A stretch of 12,265 bases of DNA from Desulfobulbaceae bacterium UBA2775 (GCA_002352445.1 DEIL01000295.1:1-12265); one strand, 5' to 3'. Shown: positions 1 to 7,952, numbered from the stretch's first letter. The notes: generated by a model from the letters alone, not told the origin. Numbers and translations: made by a program.

Positions 1-357
1 ATGCTCCCTGGTCTGGGGCATGGCACCGTCTGTTGCGGCAACGACCAGAATGGCACCGTCCATCTGTGCCGCACCGGTAATCATATTTTTAATGTAATCA
101 GCATGGCCGGGGCAGTCTACGTGCGCATAATGGCGATTAGCGGTTTCATACTCAACATGCGCAGTGGCAATTGTAATACCACGTTCTTTCTCTTCAGGGG
201 CTTTGTCGATCTCACTGAAATCAGTAAATGAAGCCATTCCCTTAATCGACAGAACACGAGTTATCGCAGCAGTCAATGTTGTTTTACCGTGATCAATGTG
301 ACCAATAGTTCCCACATTTACATGTGGTTTAGTCCTTTCAAATTTTTCCTTTGACAT
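1..357 (-). CDS. tuf: Elongation factor Tu (EF-Tu), N-terminal 119 residues, cut by window edge
   Basis: EF-Tu is the cytoplasmic GTPase that carries aminoacyl-tRNA to the ribosomal A site. The reverse strand from an ATG at 357 reads in frame to position 1, giving 119 residues of the roughly 395 usual for the family, so the C-terminal part lies outside the window. Visible GTPase motifs are the P-loop GHIDHGKT at residues 19-26, the switch I RGITI at 59-63 with the Mg-coordinating Thr62, and the switch II DCPGH at 81-85 with the catalytic His85. The fragment ends in the conserved MPQTREH just before the NKxD motif. A good Shine-Dalgarno (GAGGA) sits about 7 nt before the ATG. The start lies 24 bp after fusA, the standard str-operon position. 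The truncation is caused by the window edge, not by a mutation. Many bacteria carry a second tuf copy, which cannot be judged here. Confidence 0.98.
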   Translation of the reverse strand, partial: MSKEKFERTKPHVNVGTIGHIDHGKTTLTAAITRVLSIKGMASFTDFSEIDKAPEEKERGITIATAHVEYETANRHYAHVDCPGHADYIKNMITGAAQMDGAILVVAATDGAMPQTREH

Positions 358-381
358 GATTGTTCCTCAATATGTTTGGAC

Positions 382-2460
382 TTAAATCCCTCTGATTTTT
401 TTTATAATATTATCTGCTTTTGAAGCAGGTACCACATCATACTCAAAAAATTGCATTGTAAAAGTTGCCCGCCCCTGAGTCGAAGAACGCAGGGATGTGG
501 AATATCCGAACATTTCTGCGAGAGGAACCCGGGCCTTCAAAACCTGAAGATCTCCTTCTGCTTCAACACCAATGATCTTCCCTCTCTTGGAGTTGAGATC
601 GGAAATCACATCCCCGACATATGCTTCAGGCGTCACAACTTCAAGGCTCATAACAGGTTCCAGCAGTTTCGGTTCCGCCGCAGCGGAAACCCTCCTGATA
701 GCCATCGCAGCAGAGATTCCAAAAGCCATGTCAGTCGAATCCTCTTCGTGATATGAACCACCCACCAGGCTTACCACTAAATCGGTAAGCGGATAGCCAA
801 TCAGAGGTCCTGAATCGAGAGAATCTGCAATACCTTTTTCTATAGAGGCCAGGAACTCACCGGGAACCTGTTTCTCATCAACACAATTTCTAAACTCGAA
901 GCCATTTCCCCTTTCGGCCGGTTCAACCTCGATCACTACATGACCATACTGGCCCTTTGCTCCGGTCAACTGGTCAAACTTGCCTTCACCCTGGTGCAAC
1001 CGGCTGATTGTCTCTTTATATGCAACCTGCGGTGTACCAACCTTTGCCGAAACTTTAAATTCGTTCAGCAGCCGATCAACAATTACCTCCAGGTGAAGCT
1101 CCCCCATCCCTGAGATAATAGTCTGACCGGTATCAGCGTTCGTCGTAATAGTGAACGAAGGATCTTCAAGAGCAATCTTGTCAAGGGTTTCAGTCAGTTT
1201 TTTCTCTTCTGCCTTGCTCTTTGGCTCTATCGCTACACCAATTACCGGGTCAGGGAACTCCATACTCTCGAGGACTATGTGATCACCCTTTGCACAAAGC
1301 GTATCCCCGGTTGTAGTAAACTTAAGCCCGACAATTGCGCCAATATCACCTGCTAAAATGTCATCAACTTCTTCACGCTTATTTGCATGGAGTTTCAGCA
1401 GTTTAACTATTTTTTCCTGTTTTTTCTTCCCAGGGTTAAAAACTTTGTCACCGACTGCAATCCTGCCGGAGTATATTCTCACAAAGGCAAGATTTTCCAC
1501 AAAAGTATCAGACATCAACTTAAACACTAAACCGGAGAATTTCTCCTTAGGATCGGCTTTCCTGCTAGTGCTCTCACCATCTTTTCCTTCCCCTTCAATG
1601 CTTTTAACATCTAAAGGTGAAGGCAGATAGTGAACAACAGCATCAAGTAAAGGCTGAATACCTTTGTTTTTAAATGCGCTTCCACACATGACAGGCACTA
1701 TATCAAGTGCAATTGTCATCTTTCTGAGAGCACTGTAAATCTCAGACGCAGATACTTCGGTATCTTCTAAGTATTTTTCCATGATATCCTCATCGAAGTC
1801 GGCCAACTTCTCGAGGAGTATCATCCGTGCGGCCGTGAATATTTCTCTGTATTCGGTAGGAATTTCCAGTTCTTCAATTTCCTGGCCAAAAGACTGTTCA
1901 CTAAAGAGGAGCATTTTACCTTCAATGAGGTCAATTACTCCAGTGAATTCTGCCTCTTTACCCACGGGAATCTGTATAGGAACAGGATTCGCCCTAAGCC
2001 TTTCGGCAATCATGTTCACGCATCTGCTGAAGTCAGCACCAACGCGATCCATCTTATTAACAAAAGCAATCCGTGGAATGGCATATTTATCTGCCTGCCG
2101 CCATACCGTTTCTGACTGCGGTTCCACACCGCCTACAGCACAAAAGACTGCTATTGCCCCATCAAGCACCCGGAGGGATCGTTCAACTTCAACGGTAAAA
2201 TCAACATGACCGGGTGTATCTATGATGTTAATCTTTTTTTCTTTCCAGTAACAGGTAGTAGCTGCCGAGGTAATGGTGATTCCCCGTTCCTGCTCCTGTT
2301 CCATCCAATCCATGACAGCAGTACCATCATGAACTTCGCCTATCTTGTAAGATCGGCCTGTATAATAAAGAATTCTCTCAGTAGTGGTTGTTTTTCCCGC
2401 GTCAATATGGGCCATAATGCCAATATTACGCACATCCGATAAATCACTCGGGGCTGCCAT
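382..2460 (-). CDS. fusA: Elongation factor G (EF-G)
   Basis: EF-G is the ribosomal translocase GTPase, and it also acts with RRF in ribosome recycling. The protein has 692 residues, the normal family length. The G domain shows the P-loop AHIDAGKT (17-24), switch I ERGITIT (58-64), DTPGH (81-85), NKMD (135-138) and a GSAFKNKG motif near residue 260. Domain II begins near 305, domain III near 400, domain IV near 480 and domain V near 600. The stop codon is TAA. The ATG at 2460 has a GAGG-type Shine-Dalgarno about 7 nt upstream. The gene sits 73 bp after rpsG and 24 bp before tuf. Domain IV is unusual: residues 492-507 keep EGKF and GQYGH, but the linker is DQLTGAK where family members I recall have VRQSGGR. 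The distal loop keeps the tip His (His571) but reads HEEDSTDMAFG rather than the common HDVDSSEMAFK. It is clearly an EF-G; which paralogue type is less certain. Confidence 0.98.
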   Translation of the reverse strand: MAAPSDLSDVRNIGIMAHIDAGKTTTTERILYYTGRSYKIGEVHDGTAVMDWMEQEQERGITITSAATTCYWKEKKINIIDTPGHVDFTVEVERSLRVLDGAIAVFCAVGGVEPQSETVWRQADKYAIPRIAFVNKMDRVGADFSRCVNMIAERLRANPVPIQIPVGKEAEFTGVIDLIEGKMLLFSEQSFGQEIEELEIPTEYREIFTAARMILLEKLADFDEDIMEKYLEDTEVSASEIYSALRKMTIALDIVPVMCGSAFKNKGIQPLLDAVVHYLPSPLDVKSIEGEGKDGESTSRKADPKEKFSGLVFKLMSDTFVENLAFVRIYSGRIAVGDKVFNPGKKKQEKIVKLLKLHANKREEVDDILAGDIGAIVGLKFTTTGDTLCAKGDHIVLESMEFPDPVIGVAIEPKSKAEEKKLTETLDKIALEDPSFTITTNADTGQTIISGMGELHLEVIVDRLLNEFKVSAKVGTPQVAYKETISRLHQGEGKFDQLTGAKGQYGHVVIEVEPAERGNGFEFRNCVDEKQVPGEFLASIEKGIADSLDSGPLIGYPLTDLVVSLVGGSYHEEDSTDMAFGISAAMAIRRVSAAAEPKLLEPVMSLEVVTPEAYVGDVISDLNSKRGKIIGVEAEGDLQVLKARVPLAEMFGYSTSLRSSTQGRATFTMQFFEYDVVPASKADNIIKKIRGI

Positions 2461-2533
2461 GGCTACCTCACTCTCGGAGCAAACTTAATACACCAGCTCT
2501 TCTTCAGGCAAGCAACCCGACAACAAGAACCTA

Positions 2534-3007
2534 CTACCAGCGATAGTGTGCAAAGGCCTTATTTGCCTCAGCCATTCGGTGAGTATCATCTTTTTTCTTC
2601 ACCGCGGCACCACGCTTATTGTATGCATCAACCAGCTCAGCTGCAAGTTTTTCCGACATTGATTTTCCCGACTTTGACCTGGAAAAATCAATAATCCATC
2701 GAATCGCCAGGGCATTCCTCCTGGTCTGTCGAACCTCCATCGGCACCTGATATGTGGCACCACCGACGCGACGGGACTTTACCTCAACCCGGGGTCTCAC
2801 ATTACCCATTGCCTCTTCGAAGACAGTCAGGGGATCCTCGTCTTTTACACGCTCTGCGACAAGGTCCATTGCATTATAAAATATTCTCTGGGCAACTGTT
2901 TTTTTTCCTCGCTCCATCAGCCCGTTGGTAAACTTAGTCACCAGCATGCTGTTATAGCGGGGATCTGGATCTATAGGTCGTTTTTCAGCACTTCTTCTTC
3001 GCGACAT
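2534..3007 (-). CDS. rpsG: 30S ribosomal protein S7
   Basis: S7 binds the 3' major domain of 16S rRNA, nucleates assembly of the 30S head and contacts tRNA at the E site and mRNA in the exit channel. The 157 residues match the usual family length of about 156. Recognisable family segments are the start MSRRRSAEKRPIDPDPRYNS, the KFTNGLMERGKK motif near residues 25-36, the central GNVRPRVEVKSRRVGGATYQ stretch and the C-terminal NKAFAHYRW. The ATG at 3007 is preceded by GGGAGAGG about 9 nt upstream. It lies 32 bp after rpsL and 73 bp before fusA, in the canonical str order. In E. coli, S7 represses the str mRNA through a structured rpsL-rpsG spacer; here that spacer is only 32 nt, so the same control element is not apparent. 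Confidence 0.98.
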   Translation of the reverse strand: MSRRRSAEKRPIDPDPRYNSMLVTKFTNGLMERGKKTVAQRIFYNAMDLVAERVKDEDPLTVFEEAMGNVRPRVEVKSRRVGGATYQVPMEVRQTRRNALAIRWIIDFSRSKSGKSMSEKLAAELVDAYNKRGAAVKKKDDTHRMAEANKAFAHYRW

Positions 3008-3039
3008 TACTTAAAACCTCTCCCAATTAGACTCATCCT

Positions 3040-3411
3040 CTAGGATGGTCGCTTGGCTCCATATTTTGAACGACCTTGACGTCTATCGGAAACACCCAAC
3101 GTGTCAAGCGTACCTCGAATCACGTGATAACGTACACCGGGCAAATCTTTAACCCTGCCACCACGGATCATAATCACAGAGTGCTCCTGGAGATTATGAC
3201 CAATACCAGGAATATAGGAGGTAACTTCAATTCCGTTTGTCAACCGGACTCTTGCGACCTTTCGCAGAGCTGAGTTTGGTTTCTTCGGCGTCGTAGTGTA
3301 CACCCTTACACATACACCCCGTTTCTGAGGAGATCCTTTCAAGGCGGGAGTATTTGACTTCTTTACAGATTTTTTCCTCCCAAACCTTACGAGTTGGTTA
3401 ATTGTCGGCAT
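3040..3411 (-). CDS. rpsL: 30S ribosomal protein S12
   Basis: S12 sits at the 30S decoding centre and controls accuracy of tRNA selection; mutations in it give streptomycin resistance. The 123-residue protein starts MPTINQLVRFGRKK, the conserved family start, so I choose the ATG at 3411. An in-frame TTG at 3438 would add nine residues that do not match the family. The decoding segment TTTPKKPNSALRK covers residues 39-51 with Lys43, and RGGRVKDLPG covers 83-92 with Lys88 and Pro91, so the classic resistance positions are wild type. Asp89 is the residue that RimO methylthiolates in many bacteria. An AGGAG Shine-Dalgarno lies at 3423-3427, about 11 nt before the ATG, which is rather long. This is the first gene of the str group, 264 bp after rpoC, with a candidate promoter and hairpin in between. 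Confidence 0.98.
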   Translation of the reverse strand: MPTINQLVRFGRKKSVKKSNTPALKGSPQKRGVCVRVYTTTPKKPNSALRKVARVRLTNGIEVTSYIPGIGHNLQEHSVIMIRGGRVKDLPGVRYHVIRGTLDTLGVSDRRQGRSKYGAKRPS

Positions 3412-3477
3412 TACGTTAACTGCTCCTGTTTTACACAACCTAGCCCCAATAGTCGGAACTTTTTAAAATGCTTGTAT

Positions 3478-3511
3478 AAGTACCTTCACGAAATTGATTT
3501 CTAAGGTACTT
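3478..3511 (-). promoter_or_regulatory. Hairpin in the rpsL leader
   Basis: In the minus-strand reading, AAGTACCTT (3503-3511) and AAGGTACTT (3478-3486) form a perfect 9-bp inverted repeat. A 16-nt interior contains a second 4-bp pairing, GAAA with TTTC, closed on TCAA. The structure lies about 70 to 100 nt upstream of the rpsL ATG. It is not followed by a U-run, so it is not a standard intrinsic terminator. It could be a leader control element for the str genes, such as a ribosomal-protein binding site or a processing site; that role is inference. Confidence 0.5.
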
Positions 3512-3574
3512 GGAATAAATTACTAACAGCTCTGTTGCGGATCGGGCAAACTTTCGCAAACACGAAAACGATCA

Positions 3575-3603
3575 TTTTTAACCCAATGGCTCCCTGGTGT
3601 CAA
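3575..3603 (-). promoter_or_regulatory. Candidate sigma-70-type promoter for rpsL-rpsG-fusA-tuf
   Basis: On the minus strand a perfect -35 hexamer TTGACA (3598-3603) is followed after 17 bp by TAAAAA (3575-3580), a 4/6 match to TATAAT. Predicted initiation is near 3568, giving a leader of about 157 nt before the rpsL ATG. The position, between rpoC and rpsL, is where a separate str-operon promoter would be expected. An alternative is chance occurrence in an AT-rich spacer, with the str genes expressed only by read-through from rpoBC. Confidence 0.5.
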
Positions 3604-3675
3604 GGAAAAAGTCTGATAACATATCAATTATTTCTGACCCAAATATAGTCCCAAAGAACTCTGAACAGGGATCGA

Positions 3676-6600
3676 TTATCTATCCGCAATTCCGGTTCCA
3701 GCAGAAATAAGTCTCCCCATGATCACATTCTCCTTCAGTCCTGCAAGTTCATCTACCTTTCCGGCCATTGCAGCATTGGTTAACACTTTTGTAGTTTCCT
3801 GAAAGGACGCTGCAGAGATAAAACTTTCTGTTGAGAGCGAGGCCTTTGTCACACCTAATAACAGCGGCTCCGCGGCCCCGGGTTGTTTTCCCTCGGCAAT
3901 AAGACGATCACGTTCTTCCTCAAACTTCCACCATTCAACCTGCTGGCCGATCATGAACTTGGAGTCACCGACAGCTGTAATCATAACACGTTTAAGCATC
4001 TGACGAACGATAACTTCAATATGCTTATCGTTGATTTTAACACCCTGGAGTCGATATACCTCCTGGATCTCATTCACCAGGAACTTGGCAAGCTCTTTCA
4101 CTCCAAGAACAGAGAGAATATCATTGGGAACAACAGTCCCCTCCATCAGAGGCTCACCTGCCTGAACGTAATCTCCCTCATGAACAATGGTATGCTTGGC
4201 TTTTGGAACAAGATATTCCTGTGGTTTACCATATTCAGGAGTGACGACCACTCTTCTTTTCCCCTTAAGCTCTTTGCCAAAATTCACCCTGCCGTCAATC
4301 TTGGAGATAATTGCCGGATCTTTCGGTTTTCGTACTTCAAAAAGCTCGGCTACCCGCGGCAAACCGCCTGTGATATCCTTGGTTTTTGTTGTCTCTCTAG
4401 GGATTTTACCAACGATAGTCCCTGACTGGATGGTATCACCCTCAAACACGCTAATAATCGATCCCACAGGTAAGCTGTACCTGGCAAATGCCTCAGAATC
4501 AGGGATTTTAATTGTCTTGCCACGCTCATTTTTCACAGTGACACGTGGGTTGAGCTGCGTTGATCCTGTAGAGTGAATTATCGCCATCGAAGATCTGCCT
4601 GTGACCGGGTCGACCTTTTCCTGCATAGTCACACCCTCAATCACGTCACCAAATTTTATGGTGCCGCCAACCTCTGCAACGATGGGGATTGTATACGCAT
4701 CCCAGTCAGCAAGAATCGTATCCCTGTCAACCGTCTCACCTTCTTTCACCAGAAGCTGGGCACCATAATTGACTTTAAACCGCTCTCTTTCCCTTCCCAG
4801 ATCATCCTTGATAATGATCTCAGCATTTCTGTTCATTACAATCCTGGTACCTTCGGAATTCTCCACTGAATGAAGATTGGAGAAAAAAACATCACCGCCT
4901 ATTCGGGTCTGCAGTTCCGCCTGTTCAACGGATCTGCTAGCAGTTCCACCCACATGGAAGGTACGCATGGTAAGCTGAGTTCCAGGCTCACCAATAGATT
5001 GAGCGGCAATTACACCTACAGCCTCGCCGATATTAACCATGTGACCACGGCCGAGGTCACGACCATAGCATGCCGCACATACTCCACGTTTAGCCCGGCA
5101 GCTGAGCACGGATCGGATTGCTACTTTATCAATACCCGTCTCCATTATCAGCTTGACCTTCTCCTCGGTAATCTCTTCTCCAGTCTCAACGATAACAGTG
5201 TCATCAAAAGGATCTACAACATCGTCAAGGGTAACCCTTCCTAAAATCCTGTCACTTAAGGGAACAATAATCTCACCACCATCCATCAACGGTTCTGCGA
5301 TCATGCCGTCAATGGTTTTGCAGTCCTTTTCAACGATCGTCGACTCCTGGGCTACATCTACCAGCCTTCTCGTCAGATAACCCGAATTTGCAGTCTTCAA
5401 CGCTGTATCTGCAAGACCTTTGCGCGCCCCGTGGGTGGAAATAAAATATTCAAGAACACCCAGTCCTTCTCTAAAATTAGCCTTGATCGGAGTTTCAATA
5501 ATCGCCCCTGACGGCTTGGCCATAAGGCCACGCATACCGGCGAGCTGGCGAATCTGATCTCTGGAGCCTCGAGCCCCGGAATCCGCCATTATAAAAATTG
5601 AATTAAAACTTGGAGCCTCAACAACCTTGCCCTCTTTATCATGGAAGTAATCAACCTTGATTTCCTCCATCATGGCAGTAGCAACATCCTCTGTAACCTT
5701 GGACCAGATGTCAACAACCTTATTATACTTCTCACCTGAAGTTATGAGACCATCTGTATACTGCTGCTCCACATCTAAAACATCCTCTTCAGCCTTTTCT
5801 ACAAATTCTTCCTTGCCAAGAGGAATCTTCATATCATTTATACAGATGGAGATTCCTGCCCTGGTGGCATATTCATAACCGATATCCTTCAGTCTATCTG
5901 CGAGGATAACAGTCTCTTTAGTTCCAGCATTTCGATATGTATGGTCAATGAGCTCAGCAAGTGCCTTTTTGGTCATGACCTGATTTACTTTGTCGAATTT
6001 CACAGCATCCGGCAGAAGTTGGCCGAGAAGCACTCTTCCCACAGTTGTTTCAGACAGTTCACCATTTTTCCTTACCTTAATCTTGGCCTGGAGATGGACT
6101 ACGCCGTAATCATAGGCAATAATAGCCTCTTCATCGTTACTGAAAACCTTCCCTTCACCGGCAACGTTGATTCGGTCACGGGTCATATAGTAGAGACCGA
6201 GCACAATATCCTGGGATGGAATAATCACCGGTTCTCCATTGGCCGGCGAAAGTATATTGTTGGTCGACATCATCAGAACTCTGGCTTCAACCTGAGCTTC
6301 AACCGACAAAGGCACATGGACGGCCATCTGATCACCATCAAAGTCGGCGTTAAACGCCATACAGACCAGCGGATGAAGCTGGATGGCCTTGCCTTCTATG
6401 AGCACTGCTTCAAAAGCCTGCATTCCCAGTCTGTGCAAAGTGGGAGCACGATTTAAAATGACAGGATATTCGGTGACGACCTCATCAAGGACATCCCATA
6501 CCTCTTTGACCCCTTTCTCCACCATTTTACGGCCACTTTTTATGGTCGTAACATAGCCTTTCCGCTCAAGTTTATTATAAATAAACGGTTTGAAGAGTTC

Positions 6601-7722
6601 GAGGGCCATTTTTTTAGGAATACCGCACTGATGAAGGCGAAGATGGGGGCCGACAACAATAACAGAACGGCCTGAATAATCGACACGCTTGCCAAGCAGA
6701 TTCTGCCTGAAACGCCCCTGTTTGCCTTTGAGCATATCAGACAAGGACTTGAGAGGCCGCTTATTTCCACCGGTAATAACCCTGCCGCGCCTGCCATTGT
6801 CGAACAGGACATCAACAGCCTCCTGCAACATCCTCTTCTCATTACGAATAATAATATCGGGTGCGTCGAGTTCCAGTAAACGTTTGAGTCTGTTATTACG
6901 ATTAATAACCCGCCTGTAGAGGTCATTGAGATCGGAGGTTGCAAAACGGCCGCCTTCAAGTGGAACAAGCGGACGAAGATCAGGGGGAAGAACAGGTATA
7001 ACTTGAAGGATCATCCATTCAGGCTGATTGCCCGAATCCCTGAATGCCTCAATAACAAAGAGCCGCTTACCAAGTTTTTGCCTTTTGGTCTTCGAATTGG
7101 TGTTGGCCATCTCATCGCGCAACCGCTGTGAAAGTTCGATGAGCTTTTTAGAAGCGAGCAGTGTCCTGATCGCCTCAGCACCAATACCAACTTCAAACTG
7201 CCCGGGGTACTCTTCCCGAGCCTCCCTGTATTTTTCCTCTGTCAGCAAAGTCCCGGGCTTTAAAGTATCCACCTCAGATTCAACAACTGCATATTGTTCA
7301 AAGTAGAGAATTTTTTCGAGCTGTTTCAGGGTCATATCCAGAACAGCTCCAATTTTACTCGGGAGACTTTTCAAGAACCAGATATGAGCTACAGGTGCAG
7401 CAAGCTTAATATGGCCCAACCGTTCCCGGCGGACCTTTGACTGAATGACTTCTACACCACATTTTTCGCAGACAACTCCCCGATGCTTCATGCGCTTATA
7501 CTTGCCGCAATTACACTCAAAGTCTTTGACCGGGCCAAAAATTTTGGCACAGAACAGACCATCCCTTTCAGGTTTGAAGGTTCTGTAGTTGATAGTCTCA
7601 GGTTTCTTCACCTCACCATGGGTCCATTCCATGATTTTCTCGGGGGAAGCAAGAGATATCTTTACATTTTTAAATTCTACTGGGGCTTTCGGCTTTTGAA
7701 AAAAATTAAATAACTCTTCCAC
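3676..7722 (-). CDS. rpoC: DNA-directed RNA polymerase subunit beta'
   Basis: Beta' forms half of the RNA polymerase active cleft and carries the catalytic Mg site. The first zinc site is Cys70, Cys72, Cys85 and Cys88, the same numbers as in E. coli. The catalytic NADFDGDQ motif has Asp460, Asp462 and Asp464, again as in E. coli. The second zinc site is Cys801, Cys875, Cys882 and Cys885, and the trigger loop MRTFHVGG has His923. Between the trigger loop and the GGLPRVAELFE motif lies a long insertion of the SI3 type. The start is GTG at 7722, supported by GAGGTGAT just upstream; the next in-frame Met is at residue 31, inside conserved sequence. The protein has 1348 residues against 1407 in E. 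coli. It ends GRLISAGTGIADR, without the tail that follows this motif in E. coli. The gene follows rpoB after an unusually long spacer of 355 bp. Confidence 0.99.
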   Translation of the reverse strand: MEELFNFFQKPKAPVEFKNVKISLASPEKIMEWTHGEVKKPETINYRTFKPERDGLFCAKIFGPVKDFECNCGKYKRMKHRGVVCEKCGVEVIQSKVRRERLGHIKLAAPVAHIWFLKSLPSKIGAVLDMTLKQLEKILYFEQYAVVESEVDTLKPGTLLTEEKYREAREEYPGQFEVGIGAEAIRTLLASKKLIELSQRLRDEMANTNSKTKRQKLGKRLFVIEAFRDSGNQPEWMILQVIPVLPPDLRPLVPLEGGRFATSDLNDLYRRVINRNNRLKRLLELDAPDIIIRNEKRMLQEAVDVLFDNGRRGRVITGGNKRPLKSLSDMLKGKQGRFRQNLLGKRVDYSGRSVIVVGPHLRLHQCGIPKKMALELFKPFIYNKLERKGYVTTIKSGRKMVEKGVKEVWDVLDEVVTEYPVILNRAPTLHRLGMQAFEAVLIEGKAIQLHPLVCMAFNADFDGDQMAVHVPLSVEAQVEARVLMMSTNNILSPANGEPVIIPSQDIVLGLYYMTRDRINVAGEGKVFSNDEEAIIAYDYGVVHLQAKIKVRKNGELSETTVGRVLLGQLLPDAVKFDKVNQVMTKKALAELIDHTYRNAGTKETVILADRLKDIGYEYATRAGISICINDMKIPLGKEEFVEKAEEDVLDVEQQYTDGLITSGEKYNKVVDIWSKVTEDVATAMMEEIKVDYFHDKEGKVVEAPSFNSIFIMADSGARGSRDQIRQLAGMRGLMAKPSGAIIETPIKANFREGLGVLEYFISTHGARKGLADTALKTANSGYLTRRLVDVAQESTIVEKDCKTIDGMIAEPLMDGGEIIVPLSDRILGRVTLDDVVDPFDDTVIVETGEEITEEKVKLIMETGIDKVAIRSVLSCRAKRGVCAACYGRDLGRGHMVNIGEAVGVIAAQSIGEPGTQLTMRTFHVGGTASRSVEQAELQTRIGGDVFFSNLHSVENSEGTRIVMNRNAEIIIKDDLGRERERFKVNYGAQLLVKEGETVDRDTILADWDAYTIPIVAEVGGTIKFGDVIEGVTMQEKVDPVTGRSSMAIIHSTGSTQLNPRVTVKNERGKTIKIPDSEAFARYSLPVGSIISVFEGDTIQSGTIVGKIPRETTKTKDITGGLPRVAELFEVRKPKDPAIISKIDGRVNFGKELKGKRRVVVTPEYGKPQEYLVPKAKHTIVHEGDYVQAGEPLMEGTVVPNDILSVLGVKELAKFLVNEIQEVYRLQGVKINDKHIEVIVRQMLKRVMITAVGDSKFMIGQQVEWWKFEEERDRLIAEGKQPGAAEPLLLGVTKASLSTESFISAASFQETTKVLTNAAMAGKVDELAGLKENVIMGRLISAGTGIADR

Positions 7723-7725
7723 GAA

Positions 7726-7733
7726 ATCACCTC
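7726..7733 (-). promoter_or_regulatory. rpoC: Strong ribosome binding site setting the rpoC GTG start
   Basis: The minus strand reads GAGGTGAT and then 3 nt before GTG. All eight bases can pair with the usual 16S 3' end (AUCACCUCC), and the GAGG core lies 7 nt from the start codon. This near-ideal site decides the non-ATG start and may offset its weaker initiation. Confidence 0.8.
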
Positions 7734-7816
7734 TCCCTTACGTTATAAGACTGCTCCAGCACTCGGCATCGTTTCAGCCACTGAAGAGTTCTTGCCAAAC
7801 TCCAGGATAATAGATA

Positions 7817-7846
7817 ATAGAACCCAAAAACATCACAGGATTCTAT
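7817..7846 (-). other. RNA hairpin upstream of rpoC
   Basis: On the minus strand ATAGAATCC (7838-7846) pairs with GGGTTCTAT (7817-7825) over 9 bp including one G-U pair, around a 12-nt loop. Weaker A-U pairing continues outside it after an internal loop. No U-run follows, so it is not a terminator. It may be a processing or stability element of the rpoBC mRNA. It does not share the TTTTTACGA arms of the neighbouring repeats. Confidence 0.35.
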
Positions 7847-7857
7847 CTCTTATTCTT

Positions 7858-7890
7858 GATGGCGCGGCAAAATACCTTCACCCGGCCATC
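7858..7890. repeat. Imperfect palindrome 1 (GATGGC/GCCATC ends)
   Basis: GATGGC (7858-7863) and GCCATC (7885-7890) form a 6-bp inverted repeat. Inside it are a 2x2 mismatch and 2 more pairs around a 13-nt loop. It is entered by ATTCTTGATGG (7852-7862), an 11-bp exact direct repeat of 7919-7929 in palindrome 2. The shared flank and GATGG/CCATC ends suggest a degenerate relative of the neighbouring palindromes. Confidence 0.45.
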
Positions 7891-7900
7891 TAACATTTAG

Positions 7901-7942
7901 AGTTTTTACGAATTTATCATTCTTGATGGGTTCGTAAAAACT
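7901..7942. repeat. Palindrome 2 (12-bp perfect arms, 42 bp in all)
   Basis: AGTTTTTACGAA (7901-7912) and TTCGTAAAAACT (7931-7942) are perfect inverted repeats. Inside them TTT faces GGG, then ATCA (7916-7919) pairs with TGAT (7924-7927) around a TTCT loop. As plus-strand RNA this makes a 19-bp stem with three U-G pairs and a tetraloop; as minus-strand RNA the three central positions are A-C mismatches. No U-run follows on the transcribed strand. It looks like one complete unit of a compact palindromic repeat family. Confidence 0.8.
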
Positions 7943-7952
7943 TATTTTGCAG

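Noticed and set aside
3412..3438. Longer rpsL starting at an upstream TTG
   Set aside because: The nine added residues do not match S12, the AGGAG site falls inside the extension, and MPTINQLV at 3411 is the conserved family start.
3604..3626. Possible intrinsic terminator after rpoC
   Set aside because: TGATA-TGT-TATCA followed by a short T-run is present on the minus strand, but the stem is only 5 bp, A/T-rich and has a 3-nt loop; too weak to call.
3883..4425. 180-codon open frame on the plus strand
   Set aside because: It lies wholly inside rpoC on the opposite strand, its translation resembles no family I recognise, and rpoC is intact with all motifs; it is a shadow frame.
5941..6456. 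171-codon open frame on the plus strand
   Set aside because: It covers the rpoC catalytic region, including NADFDGDQ, on the opposite strand and has no independent signal; shadow frame.
7810..7823. Two overlapping TATTAT -10-like boxes before rpoC
   Set aside because: No acceptable -35 sequence lies 16-18 bp upstream of either; AT-rich chance match is likely.
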